Notes under the pieces: model-generated | What the model was told of the DNA's origin: nothing | What the model saw: only the letters and a program-made list of their open reading frames with translations | Database searches by the model: none | Assembly: GCF_001191005.1 (NCBI RefSeq) | Contig: NZ_CP012201.1 | Location: forward strand, 992,001-1,056,000 | Origin: Massilia sp. NR 4-1 | Lineage (GTDB): Bacteria; Pseudomonadota; Gammaproteobacteria; Burkholderiales; Burkholderiaceae_D | Reading direction: 5' to 3' | DNA: 64,000 bases | Translations under genes and position numbers: made by a program | In this document: in pieces, positions 22,002-30,785 of the stretch | How positions within the stretch are numbered: the stretch's first letter is position 1 | Layout of the letters: the number at the start of each line of letters is the position of its first letter

Positions 22002-22849
22002 TGAAGAAAACGCCTGACCCGGCGGATCGCGCCGTGCAGCAACCGGGGGCCGCCAAGGCGGCGCCGGAAGCGGCACGGCGCCGTTCACCTGGCCTGCGCC
22101 TCTTCCTGATCGCGATGGGAAGCCTGCTTTGTGCAGGCTTTTTCGCTTTGGGGACGTGGCAAATGCAGCGCCTGCAATGGAAACTGGCCCTGATCGAGCG
22201 CGTGGAGGAGCGGGTACATGCCGCCCCTGTGGCGGCGCCCGCGATGGGCGACTGGCCGCGCATCAGCGCCGCCACCGACGAATACCGCCATGTGCGCCTG
22301 AACGGCGTGTATCTGCCCGGCCTGACGGCGCGCGTGCAGGCGTCGACGGTGCGCGGCCGCGGCTACTGGCTGCTGACGCCACTGTGCCAGGACGATGGCG
22401 GCATCGTATTGGTCAACCGCGGCTTCGTCACCGAGGCCAGCCAGCGCGGCGCGCCGGCCCTTGCCCCGCGCGCCAGCGCGAGCGCCTGCGCCGAGGCCCG
22501 CGCGCAAGGGCAGGGCGCCAGCGTGAGCGGCCTGCTGCGCATCAGCGAACCGAAAGGCGGCTTCCTGCGCCAGAACGACGCTGGCGCCGACCGCTGGTAC
22601 TCGCGCGACGTGGCGGCGATCGCGGCGGCGCGCCAGCTGTCGCCAGTGGCCCCGTATTTCGTCGATGCCGACGCCGTGGCGGGCGCGCCCGGCGACGCTC
22701 CGGTTGGCGGTTTGACTGTCGTATCCTTCCAAAACAACCATTTGGTTTATGCTCTCACCTGGTATGCGCTGGCGCTGATGGTGGCCGGCTCCTGCTATTG
22801 GGTCGTCCGCGACGCGCGCGCACCGCGCAAGCACAGCGGCGGCGCTTGA
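22001..22849 (+). CDS. SURF1-family oxidase assembly protein
   Basis: This 282-residue protein has a membrane helix near each end (LRLFLIAMGSLLCAGFFALGTWQMQRLQWK and LVYALTWYALALMVAGSCYWV), the layout of SURF1/Shy1. The motifs LGTWQMQRLQWK, GRGYWLLTPL and VLVNRGFV are family signatures. SURF1 helps insert heme into terminal oxidases. The ATG overlaps the cyoD stop (TGATG); a GTG one codon earlier is possible. It contains an Ala-rich insert after ASACAEARAQGQG. Its place after cyoABCD supports a role in maturing this oxidase. Confidence 0.93.
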   Translation: MKKTPDPADRAVQQPGAAKAAPEAARRRSPGLRLFLIAMGSLLCAGFFALGTWQMQRLQWKLALIERVEERVHAAPVAAPAMGDWPRISAATDEYRHVRLNGVYLPGLTARVQASTVRGRGYWLLTPLCQDDGGIVLVNRGFVTEASQRGAPALAPRASASACAEARAQGQGASVSGLLRISEPKGGFLRQNDAGADRWYSRDVAAIAAARQLSPVAPYFVDADAVAGAPGDAPVGGLTVVSFQNNHLVYALTWYALALMVAGSCYWVVRDARAPRKHSGGA

Positions 22850-22868
22850 ATCAAACTGGAAGGTGGGA

Positions 22869-24227
22869 ATGGCAAGTGTCAATCATAATCAGTTCACAGG
22901 CGGCATAGGCGGCGCGGCGCGGGCCGCCGCCGCCATCGTCAGCAAGATCACCCACGCCGCCGGCCACAAGAATATGCAGCAGCTGATCCAGCTGCGCTGG
23001 CTGGCGGTGTTCGGGCAGATTGTGACCATCTCCGTCGCCACCCTGGTGTTCGACGTGCAGCTGCCGCTGCCGGCCATGCTCAGCGTGCTGGTTTGCCTGA
23101 TCGCCTTCAATATTGCCAGTACCTTGCGCTGGCAGGAATACCTGGCGGTCTCCAACGCCGAACTGCTGCTGGCCTTGCTGGTCGATGTGGCCAGCCTGAC
23201 CGCGCAGCTCTACCTGAGCGGCGGTACCACCAATCCCTTTGTTTTCCTGTATCTGTTGCAGGTCATCCTGGGCGCCGTGCTGCTCGACAAATGGGCGACC
23301 TGGCTGATCGTCGCCGTCACGGCGGCCTGCCTGGCGGGATTGGCGGCTTTCTCCACGCCGCTGACGCTGCCGCTCGACCATGGGCGCGGCATTGCCAGCC
23401 TGTATGTGCAAGGCATGCTGCTGTGCTTCCTGCTCGACGCGGCGCTGCTGGTGGTCTTCACCAGCCGCATCATGCAGAACCTGCACACCAGTGCCGGCAA
23501 GCTGGCCGACCTGCGCCAGCGTGCCGCCGAAGAAGAGCATATCGTCCGTATGGGCCTGCTCGCTTCCGGCGCGGCGCACGAACTGGGCACGCCGCTGGCC
23601 ACGCTGGCGGTGATCCTGGGCGACTGGCGGCGCATGCCCGAATTCAGCCGCAACCCCGATCTGCTGGAAGAGATCGCGCTGATGCAGACCCAGCTCCAGC
23701 GCTGCAAGTCGATTGTCAGCGGCATCCTGCTGTCGGCCGGCGAGACACGCGGCGAATCGTCCGAACGCACCACCATCAATACCTTCCTGTCCGAACTGGC
23801 CGAGGAATGGCGCACCAGCCGGCCGGTGAAAGCCTTCGAGTTCGAGAACCACATCGAACACGATATCGGCGTGGTTTCCGATTCCACCCTGAAGCAGATG
23901 ATCTGCAATGTGCTCGACAACGCCCTGGAAGCCTCGCCCGACTGGCTGCGCATGCAGGCCCGCGTCCACGGCGAGATGCTGGAGCTGCAAGTAACGGACG
24001 CCGGCCCTGGTTTTGCGCCCGCGATGCTGGCACAATTCGGCAAGCCTTACCAGTCCAGCAAAGGGCGCCCTGGCGGCGGACTGGGATTGTTCCTGGTCGT
24101 GAACGTGGCGCGCATGCTGGGTGGCGCGGTCACGGCCGGCAATCGCGCCGAGGGCGGCGCCAGCGTGCACCTGACGCTGCCGCTGTCCGCCATCGCTTTA
24201 GTGGAAGAAAATATTAATGACAATTGA
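22869..24227 (+). CDS. regB: Redox-sensing histidine kinase, RegB/PrrB type
   Basis: This 452-residue kinase has six membrane helices, with the ubiquinone-linked heptapeptide GGTTNPF between helices, the hallmark of RegB/PrrB/ActS. The H-box reads GAAHELGTPLATLAVI, followed by the ATPase N, G1 and G2 boxes (NVLDNALEASPDW, VTDAGPGF, GGGLGLFLV). RegB phosphorylates RegA according to the redox state of the quinone pool. I chose the ATG at 22869 because GGAAGG lies at a good distance; a GTG at 22863 is the alternative. It lies 19 bases after SURF1, so the oxidase and its probable redox sensor share a transcript. Confidence 0.93.
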   Translation: MASVNHNQFTGGIGGAARAAAAIVSKITHAAGHKNMQQLIQLRWLAVFGQIVTISVATLVFDVQLPLPAMLSVLVCLIAFNIASTLRWQEYLAVSNAELLLALLVDVASLTAQLYLSGGTTNPFVFLYLLQVILGAVLLDKWATWLIVAVTAACLAGLAAFSTPLTLPLDHGRGIASLYVQGMLLCFLLDAALLVVFTSRIMQNLHTSAGKLADLRQRAAEEEHIVRMGLLASGAAHELGTPLATLAVILGDWRRMPEFSRNPDLLEEIALMQTQLQRCKSIVSGILLSAGETRGESSERTTINTFLSELAEEWRTSRPVKAFEFENHIEHDIGVVSDSTLKQMICNVLDNALEASPDWLRMQARVHGEMLELQVTDAGPGFAPAMLAQFGKPYQSSKGRPGGGLGLFLVVNVARMLGGAVTAGNRAEGGASVHLTLPLSAIALVEENINDN

Positions 24228-24759
24228 AGAAGAACGAGTCCTGCTGCTGGTAGAAGACGATGCAGCATTTGCCCGCACCCTGGGCCGCTCGTTCGAACGC
24301 CGCGGCTACAAGGTGCTGCTGGCGGAAAATGTGGACGAGGCCAGCGGCCTGCTGGTCGATCACACGCCGGGCTATGCCGTGGTCGATCTGAAATTGAAAG
24401 GCAATTCCTCTGGCTTGGCTTGCGTGCAGATGCTGCACCAGCACGATCCCGAGATGCTGATCGTGGTGCTGACCGGTTTCGCCAGCATCAACACGGCGGT
24501 GGAAGCGATCAAGCTGGGCGCCTGCCAGTATCTGGCCAAGCCCTCCAACACGGACGATATCGAAGCCGCTTTCGGCCACGTGGCCGGCGCCACCGAGATC
24601 GAAGTCAGCAGCCGTTCCACCTCGATCAAGACGCTGGAATGGGAGCATATCCACGCCGTGCTGGCCGAGACCGACTTCAACATTTCCGAAACGGCGCGCC
24701 GGCTCGGCATGCACCGCCGCACGCTGGCGCGCAAGCTGGAAAAGCAGCGGATCAAATAG
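24217..24759 (+). CDS. regA: Response regulator, RegA/PrrA type
   Basis: This 180-residue regulator has a receiver domain (1-125) with acidic pocket EDD at 13-15, phospho-acceptor Asp57 (VVDLKL), Thr in VLTGF and Lys in AKPSN. After a linker comes a short Fis-type helix-turn-helix, FNISETARRLGMHRRTLARKLEK, the conserved RegA DNA-binding end. It overlaps regB by 11 bases. RegA proteins control terminal oxidase and redox-balance genes, so autoregulation of this operon is likely but not shown. Confidence 0.95.
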   Translation: MTIEEERVLLLVEDDAAFARTLGRSFERRGYKVLLAENVDEASGLLVDHTPGYAVVDLKLKGNSSGLACVQMLHQHDPEMLIVVLTGFASINTAVEAIKLGACQYLAKPSNTDDIEAAFGHVAGATEIEVSSRSTSIKTLEWEHIHAVLAETDFNISETARRLGMHRRTLARKLEKQRIK

Positions 24760-24782
24760 CGGATCAAATAGCGAATCAAGGA
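24747..24782 (+). repeat. 12-bp tandem repeat across the regA stop codon
   Basis: GCGGATCAAATA occurs at 24747-24758 and 24759-24770, with a decayed third copy at 24771-24782. The first copy contains the regA stop (TAG at 24757-24759). Confidence 0.7.
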
Positions 24783-25156
24783 GCGGCGGCAGGCATACGA
24801 TCGACAATCACGTAATGCTTGCGGACCGGCTCCACCACCTCAAACACACCTTTGAAGCCGGCCGGGATGACCAGCGCGTCCCCAGGCCCGGCTTCGGCCG
24901 CATATCCCTGCTCGTCGATGATCCGGCAGCGGCCTTCCAGCACGTAAAAATATTCATCCTTGTTGTCGGCAAAGGCGATCCGCCAACTGCCTTGCTCGCA
25001 GGCCCAGACGCCCGCATGCACTTCGCCGCTGCCGTTGGTGAAGTGGTTCCATGTTGTGCGTTTTGGGTTGCCCGCCAACCTGCGGTCTTCTCGCGGATGA
25101 TCGTATTCGGGCGCAGGGTGTTGCTGACGGAATTCGGTAATGGCAGGCATATTCAT
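24776..25156 (-). CDS. Cupin-domain protein
   Basis: This 126-residue single-domain cupin begins MNMPAITEFRQQ; a longer reading frame upstream lacks a good start. The motifs are WRIAFADNKDEYFYVLEGRCRIID and GPGDALVIPAGFKGVFEV. The first resembles the G(X)5HXH(X)3-4E(X)6G signature but with fewer histidines, so metal binding may differ from classical cupins. The ending EPVRKHYVIVDR suits the (S)-ureidoglycine aminohydrolase-like/DUF861 class often annotated as cupins of unknown role. It is convergent with regA. Confidence 0.8.
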   Translation of the reverse strand: MNMPAITEFRQQHPAPEYDHPREDRRLAGNPKRTTWNHFTNGSGEVHAGVWACEQGSWRIAFADNKDEYFYVLEGRCRIIDEQGYAAEAGPGDALVIPAGFKGVFEVVEPVRKHYVIVDRMPAAAP

Positions 25157-25301
25157 TGAAAACTGAGTAGGCAAATAAGACGTCGGGCGAGGCGGAATGA
25201 TACCGTGGCTGTTGTGAAAACGAGATGGCGATCTGAGGGTGTTTTCCGGCGCCCTCGCTGGGGTACCCATAATTGCTAGTAAAAATACAATATTTGTAAG
25301 C

Positions 25302-25307
25302 TATAAT
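25302..25307 (+). promoter_or_regulatory. Possible -10 box of the winged-helix/STAND gene
   Basis: A perfect TATAAT occurs in a locally AT-rich stretch (25265-25310), 64 bases before the ATG at 25371. No good -35 box at normal spacing is visible, so activation by a regulator is possible. Confidence 0.35.
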
Positions 25308-25370
25308 TCCTTGCTGCGCGACCATGCCGGCCACCGGTTGCTGCCCCATCATCAGTCCAATAGAGGCGTG

Positions 25371-28300
25371 ATGCTTACAGAAAAGCAGGAGACCTGTTTT
25401 TTACTGGAACACTGGCGGGTCAATGTGGCCGCACGCCAGCTCGAAAGCGAGGAATGCACCGTTCCGCTTGAGCCGCTGGTCATGGCTATCCTGCACTATC
25501 TCTGTACTCACCCGATGGAGATCGTCTCTTCCGAGACGCTGCTGGCCGAGTGCTGGGGCAATACGGCCGCCGGCGATAACCCGGTACACAAAGCCATCGC
25601 GGTACTGCGCAAGGCGCTGGGCGACTCCTCCCGATCTCCTCGCTACATCGAGACCATCCGTATGCGCGGTTATCGGCTGGTGGCGCGGGTACAGCTGCTC
25701 TCGGAATATGGTCCCAGAGACTATCTGGATGCCTGGGGACGCGGCTCTCCATTCATGGGCTTGGCTTCGTTCGACTCGCAGCATGCCGGCGTGTTCTTTG
25801 GGCGGGATGGCGCAATCGCTGAATTGTATGAGCGATTGGCGCAGCAGCTGTCGCGGGGCTTTCCCATGGTGGTGGTGCTGGGTGCCAGCGGCTCGGGCAA
25901 AACCTCCCTGGTCCAGGCCGGATTGATCCCGCTGCTGCAGCAAAAGCGCGCGCTGCGCTCCGCCGAGCTGGCTATCAGTTCGTACTCCGTGCTGGATCTT
26001 GCCGATAGCGAGCGCGAGGATCTCTTCTGCCTCATGGCGGGAAGCATGCTGGACTGGGACTCCCATGGGCAGGCGATCTTGTCCGGTTACAGCATTGATG
26101 ACTTGGCAAAGCAATTACGCGACGATATGCCGGGAGTCATCCGGCATCTTCGGCTGGGCCTGGCGCCGCTTCGCGAGCAAAGCGCCATGCCCTTGCTGGT
26201 GCTCGATAGCCTCGAATCATTGTTCACCAAAGCGCCGCCAAGCGTTCTCGAGCCATGGCTCGTCGCGCTTGGCGACTTGATCCGCAGCCGGCTGATCCTC
26301 GTCATTGCGCTGTGCCGCAATGATTTTTACGCGAGCTTGACGCAGCACCCGATTTTTATGGAGGACAAGACCGCGCAGGCGCATATGGACCTGCTGCCTC
26401 CCAATTTTGAAGCGTTGGCCCAGATCGTGCGCCTCCCGGCGCAGGCAGCCGGCTTACACTATGGCCGTGATCCCAGCGGCTTGCAGCGGCTGGATGACCG
26501 AATCTGCGGTGATGCGCTGCACGCGCGGGACTCCTTGCCGCTGCTGCAATATACGCTGCAAACGCTATACGAGGCGCAAGAGCCAGGCGGGCTCTTGAGC
26601 TGGGCCGCCTATGATGCGCTGGGCGGACTTGAGGGCGCCATTACCACGCGGGCAGAGGCGATTCTTAACAGCCTGCCGGAAGCCCAGCAAAACGCCTTTC
26701 CCTTATTGTTGCCGAAACTAATCAGTACCAGCGCAGCAGATACCACGCCCACGGCCCGCTGGTGCGCCCATACCGAACTCCAAAGCGCCATCGAACAAAG
26801 CCTGGTGGAAGCCTTGGTGGAAGCACGTCTCCTGACTACCGCCCAATATCATGGCGCGCGCAGTTTCCGCTTGGCGCACGAGGCCTTGTTAAGGCGCTGG
26901 CAACGCATCATCAATTGGCTGAACCAGCACAAATCGGCCTTGATTATCCGCGACGAATTGTCCAGCTGGGTGAACCGCTGGCTGGCGGCGGAGCGAGCCA
27001 AGGCCTTCCTGCTGCCTAATGGCCAAACACTATGGAAGGCGCAGTCGACCAAGGAGCAATTCCCGTTCTTATTCACTGGCGAAATGGGGGAATACCTGCG
27101 CTTGTCATGCTCAAGCATTCAGCGCAGGGACTGGCTGCGCCGCAGCGCGGCGTTCGGCGCCATCTGCCTGACCGTACTGGCGGTGCTGGCGGCCGTGCGC
27201 TATGCGCGCGTGGCGGAAATGGCGGAACATCGGGAGTGGCAAAGCCGGCGTTTGTCGTCCTTCATGCTGGGTGAATTGGCCGACCGCTTGCGGCCGATCG
27301 GCAAACTCGACTTGCTGGAGAGTGTGGGCGATGAGGGCTTATCGGTATTAGGTGCGCTGCCGATGGAGAATGAAGCGCCGCAAGATGTTCTGCAGCGCGC
27401 CAAGTCCCTTGTCGTCATCGCCGAGGTGCATAGCACGCGCGGCAAAGGCAGTATTGCGACAGCCATCCGGTCTTTGGACGAAGCGGACCGCTTGCTAGCC
27501 TTGCTGGAAGCCAGGCAAGGCGTTCTCCTGGGTGACTACTACAAGATACTCGGGGCCAGCGCCTTCTGGCGCGGCCAGATTGCCTTTGACCAGGGCAATC
27601 TGCCAGAGGCAGAAAAAGCCATGCTGGCTTATCGCGACGCCAGTCTGCGCTGGCAAAAGGCGAAACCAGCTGACAGGGACGCCGGCAAGGAATTGGGCTT
27701 TGCCCTCAATAGCCTGGGGTCGATCGCCGTGCGCGGGATGCGCTGGGAAGAAGCGGGCAGGTATTTCGAGTCGGCCCTGGCAGCCAAGCAAGCGGCTTTG
27801 GCTGCGCAGCCAGGGGATGCCGAGCTGATACATGGCGTGGTCAATGCGCAGTCCTGGCTCTCCCAAAGCAAACATGCGCTCGGGCAGGACGAACAAGCAC
27901 TGGCGCTTTCCGATGCAGCGCTGAAGCTGGAGTATGGACTGTACCAAGCCAAACCGGACGAAAAAATGCGGCTGCATGAACTTGCAGTCATGAATGTCCG
28001 CCGCTCCGAGGCGCTCACCGGCCTTGGCCGTTATGACGAGGCAATCGCCGCGCTTGAACAAGGCGGGGCGTGGCTCACGCAGGCGGTGGAAAACGATCGC
28101 CACAATCTGAGATGGCGGGCGGAGCGCGTGCACCTGGCAGCGGGCCTGTTGCTGATCAGGCTTGAACAAGATCCCGCGCGGTCGGTTCGTTCGGAACTGG
28201 ATAGCTTGCATGTTCTGATCGATACCGAAGCCGAAGCGCTGGACAAGCAAGCTCGCCTTCAAAAAGAAACGCTGATCAGAATGGCTGTCATTGAGGTGGG

Positions 28301-28622
28301 CATCGGCTTGCGCGAAAAACAGTGGGACTTTACCAAGGTGCAAATCGATACTTCGTCAAAAATGCTGGACGAGCTGCTAAGGCAGTCCAATCCCAGTTGG
28401 CAAAACATAGAGTTGATCGCGCGCCTGGCCTTGTTGCACAAGCAATGGCTAAGGCAAGCTCCCGCTGCGGCGCAAGCTGTGGGCGAGTCCTGCCAGCAAA
28501 TCAAGATCCAGGATCGGCAAATGGCTCGGCTGGCGAATGCGGCCATTGTTCTCAAGGCGCGTAATGCGGCATCCCCGTGTTTTGCTAAATCGCCTTTGGC
28601 GCAGGCCAAGGGCTTTGAGTGA
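25371..28622 (+). CDS. Winged-helix STAND-type ATPase with membrane segment and TPR-like C-terminus
   Basis: This 1083-residue protein has an OmpR/CadC-type winged helix at 1-108 (LEPLVMAILHYLCTHPMEIVSSETLLAECWG, IETIRMRGYRLVA). A STAND-type NTPase follows, with Walker A GASGSGKTS at 171-179 and a Walker B-like LLVLDSLESL. A single membrane helix lies near 585-605 (SAAFGAICLTVLAVLAAVRYA). The C-terminal 450 residues are helical and TPR-like (GKELGFALNSLGSIAVRGMRWEEAGRYFESALAA). This CadC-plus-STAND layout suggests a membrane-bound one-component regulator that senses with its TPR part. The start MLTEKQETCF was chosen because the residues before it do not fit the domain. It may control the small gene directly downstream. 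Confidence 0.85.
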   Translation: MLTEKQETCFLLEHWRVNVAARQLESEECTVPLEPLVMAILHYLCTHPMEIVSSETLLAECWGNTAAGDNPVHKAIAVLRKALGDSSRSPRYIETIRMRGYRLVARVQLLSEYGPRDYLDAWGRGSPFMGLASFDSQHAGVFFGRDGAIAELYERLAQQLSRGFPMVVVLGASGSGKTSLVQAGLIPLLQQKRALRSAELAISSYSVLDLADSEREDLFCLMAGSMLDWDSHGQAILSGYSIDDLAKQLRDDMPGVIRHLRLGLAPLREQSAMPLLVLDSLESLFTKAPPSVLEPWLVALGDLIRSRLILVIALCRNDFYASLTQHPIFMEDKTAQAHMDLLPPNFEALAQIVRLPAQAAGLHYGRDPSGLQRLDDRICGDALHARDSLPLLQYTLQTLYEAQEPGGLLSWAAYDALGGLEGAITTRAEAILNSLPEAQQNAFPLLLPKLISTSAADTTPTARWCAHTELQSAIEQSLVEALVEARLLTTAQYHGARSFRLAHEALLRRWQRIINWLNQHKSALIIRDELSSWVNRWLAAERAKAFLLPNGQTLWKAQSTKEQFPFLFTGEMGEYLRLSCSSIQRRDWLRRSAAFGAICLTVLAVLAAVRYARVAEMAEHREWQSRRLSSFMLGELADRLRPIGKLDLLESVGDEGLSVLGALPMENEAPQDVLQRAKSLVVIAEVHSTRGKGSIATAIRSLDEADRLLALLEARQGVLLGDYYKILGASAFWRGQIAFDQGNLPEAEKAMLAYRDASLRWQKAKPADRDAGKELGFALNSLGSIAVRGMRWEEAGRYFESALAAKQAALAAQPGDAELIHGVVNAQSWLSQSKHALGQDEQALALSDAALKLEYGLYQAKPDEKMRLHELAVMNVRRSEALTGLGRYDEAIAALEQGGAWLTQAVENDRHNLRWRAERVHLAAGLLLIRLEQDPARSVRSELDSLHVLIDTEAEALDKQARLQKETLIRMAVIEVGIGLREKQWDFTKVQIDTSSKMLDELLRQSNPSWQNIELIARLALLHKQWLRQAPAAAQAVGESCQQIKIQDRQMARLANAAIVLKARNAASPCFAKSPLAQAKGFE

Positions 28623-28669
28623 GAAGGTACAGATTTTTCAACGCATCACCTATAACCATGGAGAGCGAA

Positions 28670-29125
28670 ATGTCTGAAACCGCAGGCCCATATAGAACTT
28701 CTACCTACTATGTAAAGGCGGATTTTACCGTCGAGAGAGGTAAAGTCACTGCCGATAGCTACGAATACACTGACGAGAGTGGGAGTCATAAGCAACCCGT
28801 CGCAGAGGATATGCTGGCGAACGCGCAGGGCGGGAATGTCGATTTTGTCGGATTTACGATGAAGTCCGCCAATTTTAAAAACTTGTCCGACGTGGCGCAA
28901 AAGTATACTGCCAAGCTTTACGGCGCCGTGGCACTGACCCTGGGGGAGAGGGAAGAGGTTGCCAATACCATTCTGTCGCGCGATGGCGAGAAGCTGATTG
29001 TGCCCATTTACAAGGGCACCAAACGCGGCGTTATCCTGATCTTTCAGATTTTTGAGGATGGCAAATTGGTCCAGATTGTCGGTACCCCCGACCCGGAAAT
29101 TGGCAACAGCACGAGCGGCACCTAA
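28670..29125 (+). CDS. Unknown soluble protein downstream of the STAND regulator
   Basis: This 151-residue protein begins MSETAGPYRTSTYYVKADFTVERGKV, with GGAGAG upstream as ribosome site; earlier in-frame starts at 28619 and 28658 exist. It has no signal peptide or membrane helix. The sequence looks beta-rich, and the middle LSDVAQKYTAKLYGAVALTLGEREEV is probably helical. No family is recognised. It follows the regulator by 47 bases and is likely co-transcribed. Confidence 0.65.
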   Translation: MSETAGPYRTSTYYVKADFTVERGKVTADSYEYTDESGSHKQPVAEDMLANAQGGNVDFVGFTMKSANFKNLSDVAQKYTAKLYGAVALTLGEREEVANTILSRDGEKLIVPIYKGTKRGVILIFQIFEDGKLVQIVGTPDPEIGNSTSGT

Positions 29126-29506
29126 GGCGCCGGCGTTTTAGCCGTAGGAAACCGGTCCCGCCTCGGGGCCGGACCAGCTTCCGGCAACCTTACGACATCA
29201 TCCTGGCGCCGATTAGGCGCGCCATCCGCCTCCCCGGCGAGCGCTTCCACGCGGTAGTACATCCGGCTTGCAGCAGCAGAACGGCTCACAGGCAGCTGCG
29301 CGCCATATTTTTCTACTGATAAATCAAAACATTACGACTCCGTAAGCTTCTCGGAAGGTGGAAGTGGCGAGGCCGGCTTACTGTGAATACGTCAGCACAC
29401 GGCGGATGGCTTCTGGCAGAACAAATACACCGCCCTGCTGATGGAATGCTCCCTGCCTCAAAACGGTTGTGTAAATCAATTCTTTCTACTTTTAGGAGAA
29501 CATATC
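29126..29506. other. Intergenic region without a clear gene
   Basis: These 381 bases hold no convincing complete ORF. The region 29396-29460 reads in frame as a short protein-like stretch (QHTADGFWQNKYTALLMECSLPQ) running into the next ORF, perhaps the remnant of a lost gene. Confidence 0.4.
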
Positions 29507-29899
29507 ATGAGCAACGTGCCAGTCATCGGAACCTATGTTTCGGAAGACAATAACTTCACCTTCAAAATCAGTTCGGCTGATTCTTCCAATGGCGCCATTC
29601 GCGGAACGTATATCGCCAGTTACAGCCCGGTTGGCCAACTCACTGTGGAAGGCACTATCGCCAGTTTTGCCTGGGTATTCAACAAGGGGCAAGGGAAAGA
29701 CGGCGTCGCGCCATTTACCGTGGCATTCGGCGGTAGTGTTCGCCCTGAACCAGGCCGCGCGTATTGCATCAATGACGCTTGGAGCGCCGTGTATCTGCCT
29801 GATAACACCATCCTGGCAGAGGGTTCGCGTTCCTTCGTCAACCAGGATGGCGTGGCGGAAGTGCGCAGCCTGGGCACCAAGCGCTTCGCCATCCGTTAA
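29507..29899 (+). CDS. Small beta-rich protein, possibly avidin-like
   Basis: This 130-residue protein begins MSNVPVIGTYVSEDNNFTF, preceded by AGGAGAA. It is beta-rich without a signal peptide. Features that recall avidin/streptavidin are the opening GTY..., the GAIRGTYIASY turn, FTVAFGG, DAWSAVYLPDNT near the position of the TWSGQY strand, and the closing LGTKRFAI. Several tryptophans used to bind biotin are missing or moved, so biotin binding is doubtful. The avidin resemblance is by eye and weak; otherwise the function is unknown. Confidence 0.55.
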   Translation: MSNVPVIGTYVSEDNNFTFKISSADSSNGAIRGTYIASYSPVGQLTVEGTIASFAWVFNKGQGKDGVAPFTVAFGGSVRPEPGRAYCINDAWSAVYLPDNTILAEGSRSFVNQDGVAEVRSLGTKRFAIR

Positions 29900-30077
29900 A
29901 AACTGATTTCGGCGCGCAACGGCGGGTTCGGTATTTTGTCCCGGCAAGCTATTGTTTGCGCCAAATCAAACAATGTCCCACCTTGATGCCTTGGCGGCCC
30001 CGCCTGACACCAGGGCGGGACATTTTCAGCGCTGGATCAAACTGTTGCCGCTTCAGCCGATGTTGCGTACTGAAGGA

Positions 30078-30785
30078 CTAGACTACAAAGTCCCACTTCC
30101 CGTACAGCTGCAAGCCTGCGGCGCGGGCGGCGGCGATGGAGGCTTGGTTGTCGAGCTGGCAGCGGTACTGGGGGTGGAAGCCGAGCTGCAATGCGGTCTG
30201 GCTGATGGCGCGGACCAGACGGCGGCCATGGCCTTTGCCTCGGAATGGCGGCAAGGTCAGCATGCCGAAGTCGGCGATATCGGAGTCCATCCAGGCATAC
30301 ATGCTGCCGGCGCAGACCAACCGTTCCTGCTCGAAGGCGCCGAACACCAGCCAGTGATCCAGTTCGACATAGGCCGCGTCCAGATCCTCCTCCGTCGCGC
30401 CCGCGCAGAACTCGGCAAAGATACCTTGGTCATCCTGCGACAGCTGCCGTATTTCACCGGGGATGGCTTCCTGCATGAGCGGCGCTAAATCGGCGGCGGG
30501 GAAATAGAACAGATTGTCCGTGCCATACAAGGCACAGCCGATGGCGGCCACGCGCCGGCGCAGCAGGTCGAGGGACCAGCGGCCGCTGCCCGCGATATCG
30601 AGCCGGCTGGCCAGTTCCGGCTTTAGCGTGATCAGGGTTTTGCCCGCATGCGGTTCCAGAATCATGCCATGTTCATCCCCATCCAGAGCGGGATTGCTGG
30701 TGATCTGAAGCTGTTCGTCGGCATACAGGATGCTGTCGCCGGAAAAAGTCTCTTGCCAGAAGTCGTGCACAACGTTGGAAAACAA
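30078..30785 (-). CDS. GNAT-family N-acetyltransferase
   Basis: This 235-residue protein starts with TTG at 30785: an in-frame TGA lies two codons upstream and AGGGGAT precedes the TTG. The C-terminal half is the GNAT fold, with FGMLTLPPFRGKGHGRRLVRAISQTA as the acetyl-CoA loop and QLDNQASIAAARAAGLQLYGKWDFVV as the closing part. The N-terminal 100 residues are probably a second, degenerate GNAT-like half. The substrate is unknown. Confidence 0.82.
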   Translation of the reverse strand: MFSNVVHDFWQETFSGDSILYADEQLQITSNPALDGDEHGMILEPHAGKTLITLKPELASRLDIAGSGRWSLDLLRRRVAAIGCALYGTDNLFYFPAADLAPLMQEAIPGEIRQLSQDDQGIFAEFCAGATEEDLDAAYVELDHWLVFGAFEQERLVCAGSMYAWMDSDIADFGMLTLPPFRGKGHGRRLVRAISQTALQLGFHPQYRCQLDNQASIAAARAAGLQLYGKWDFVV

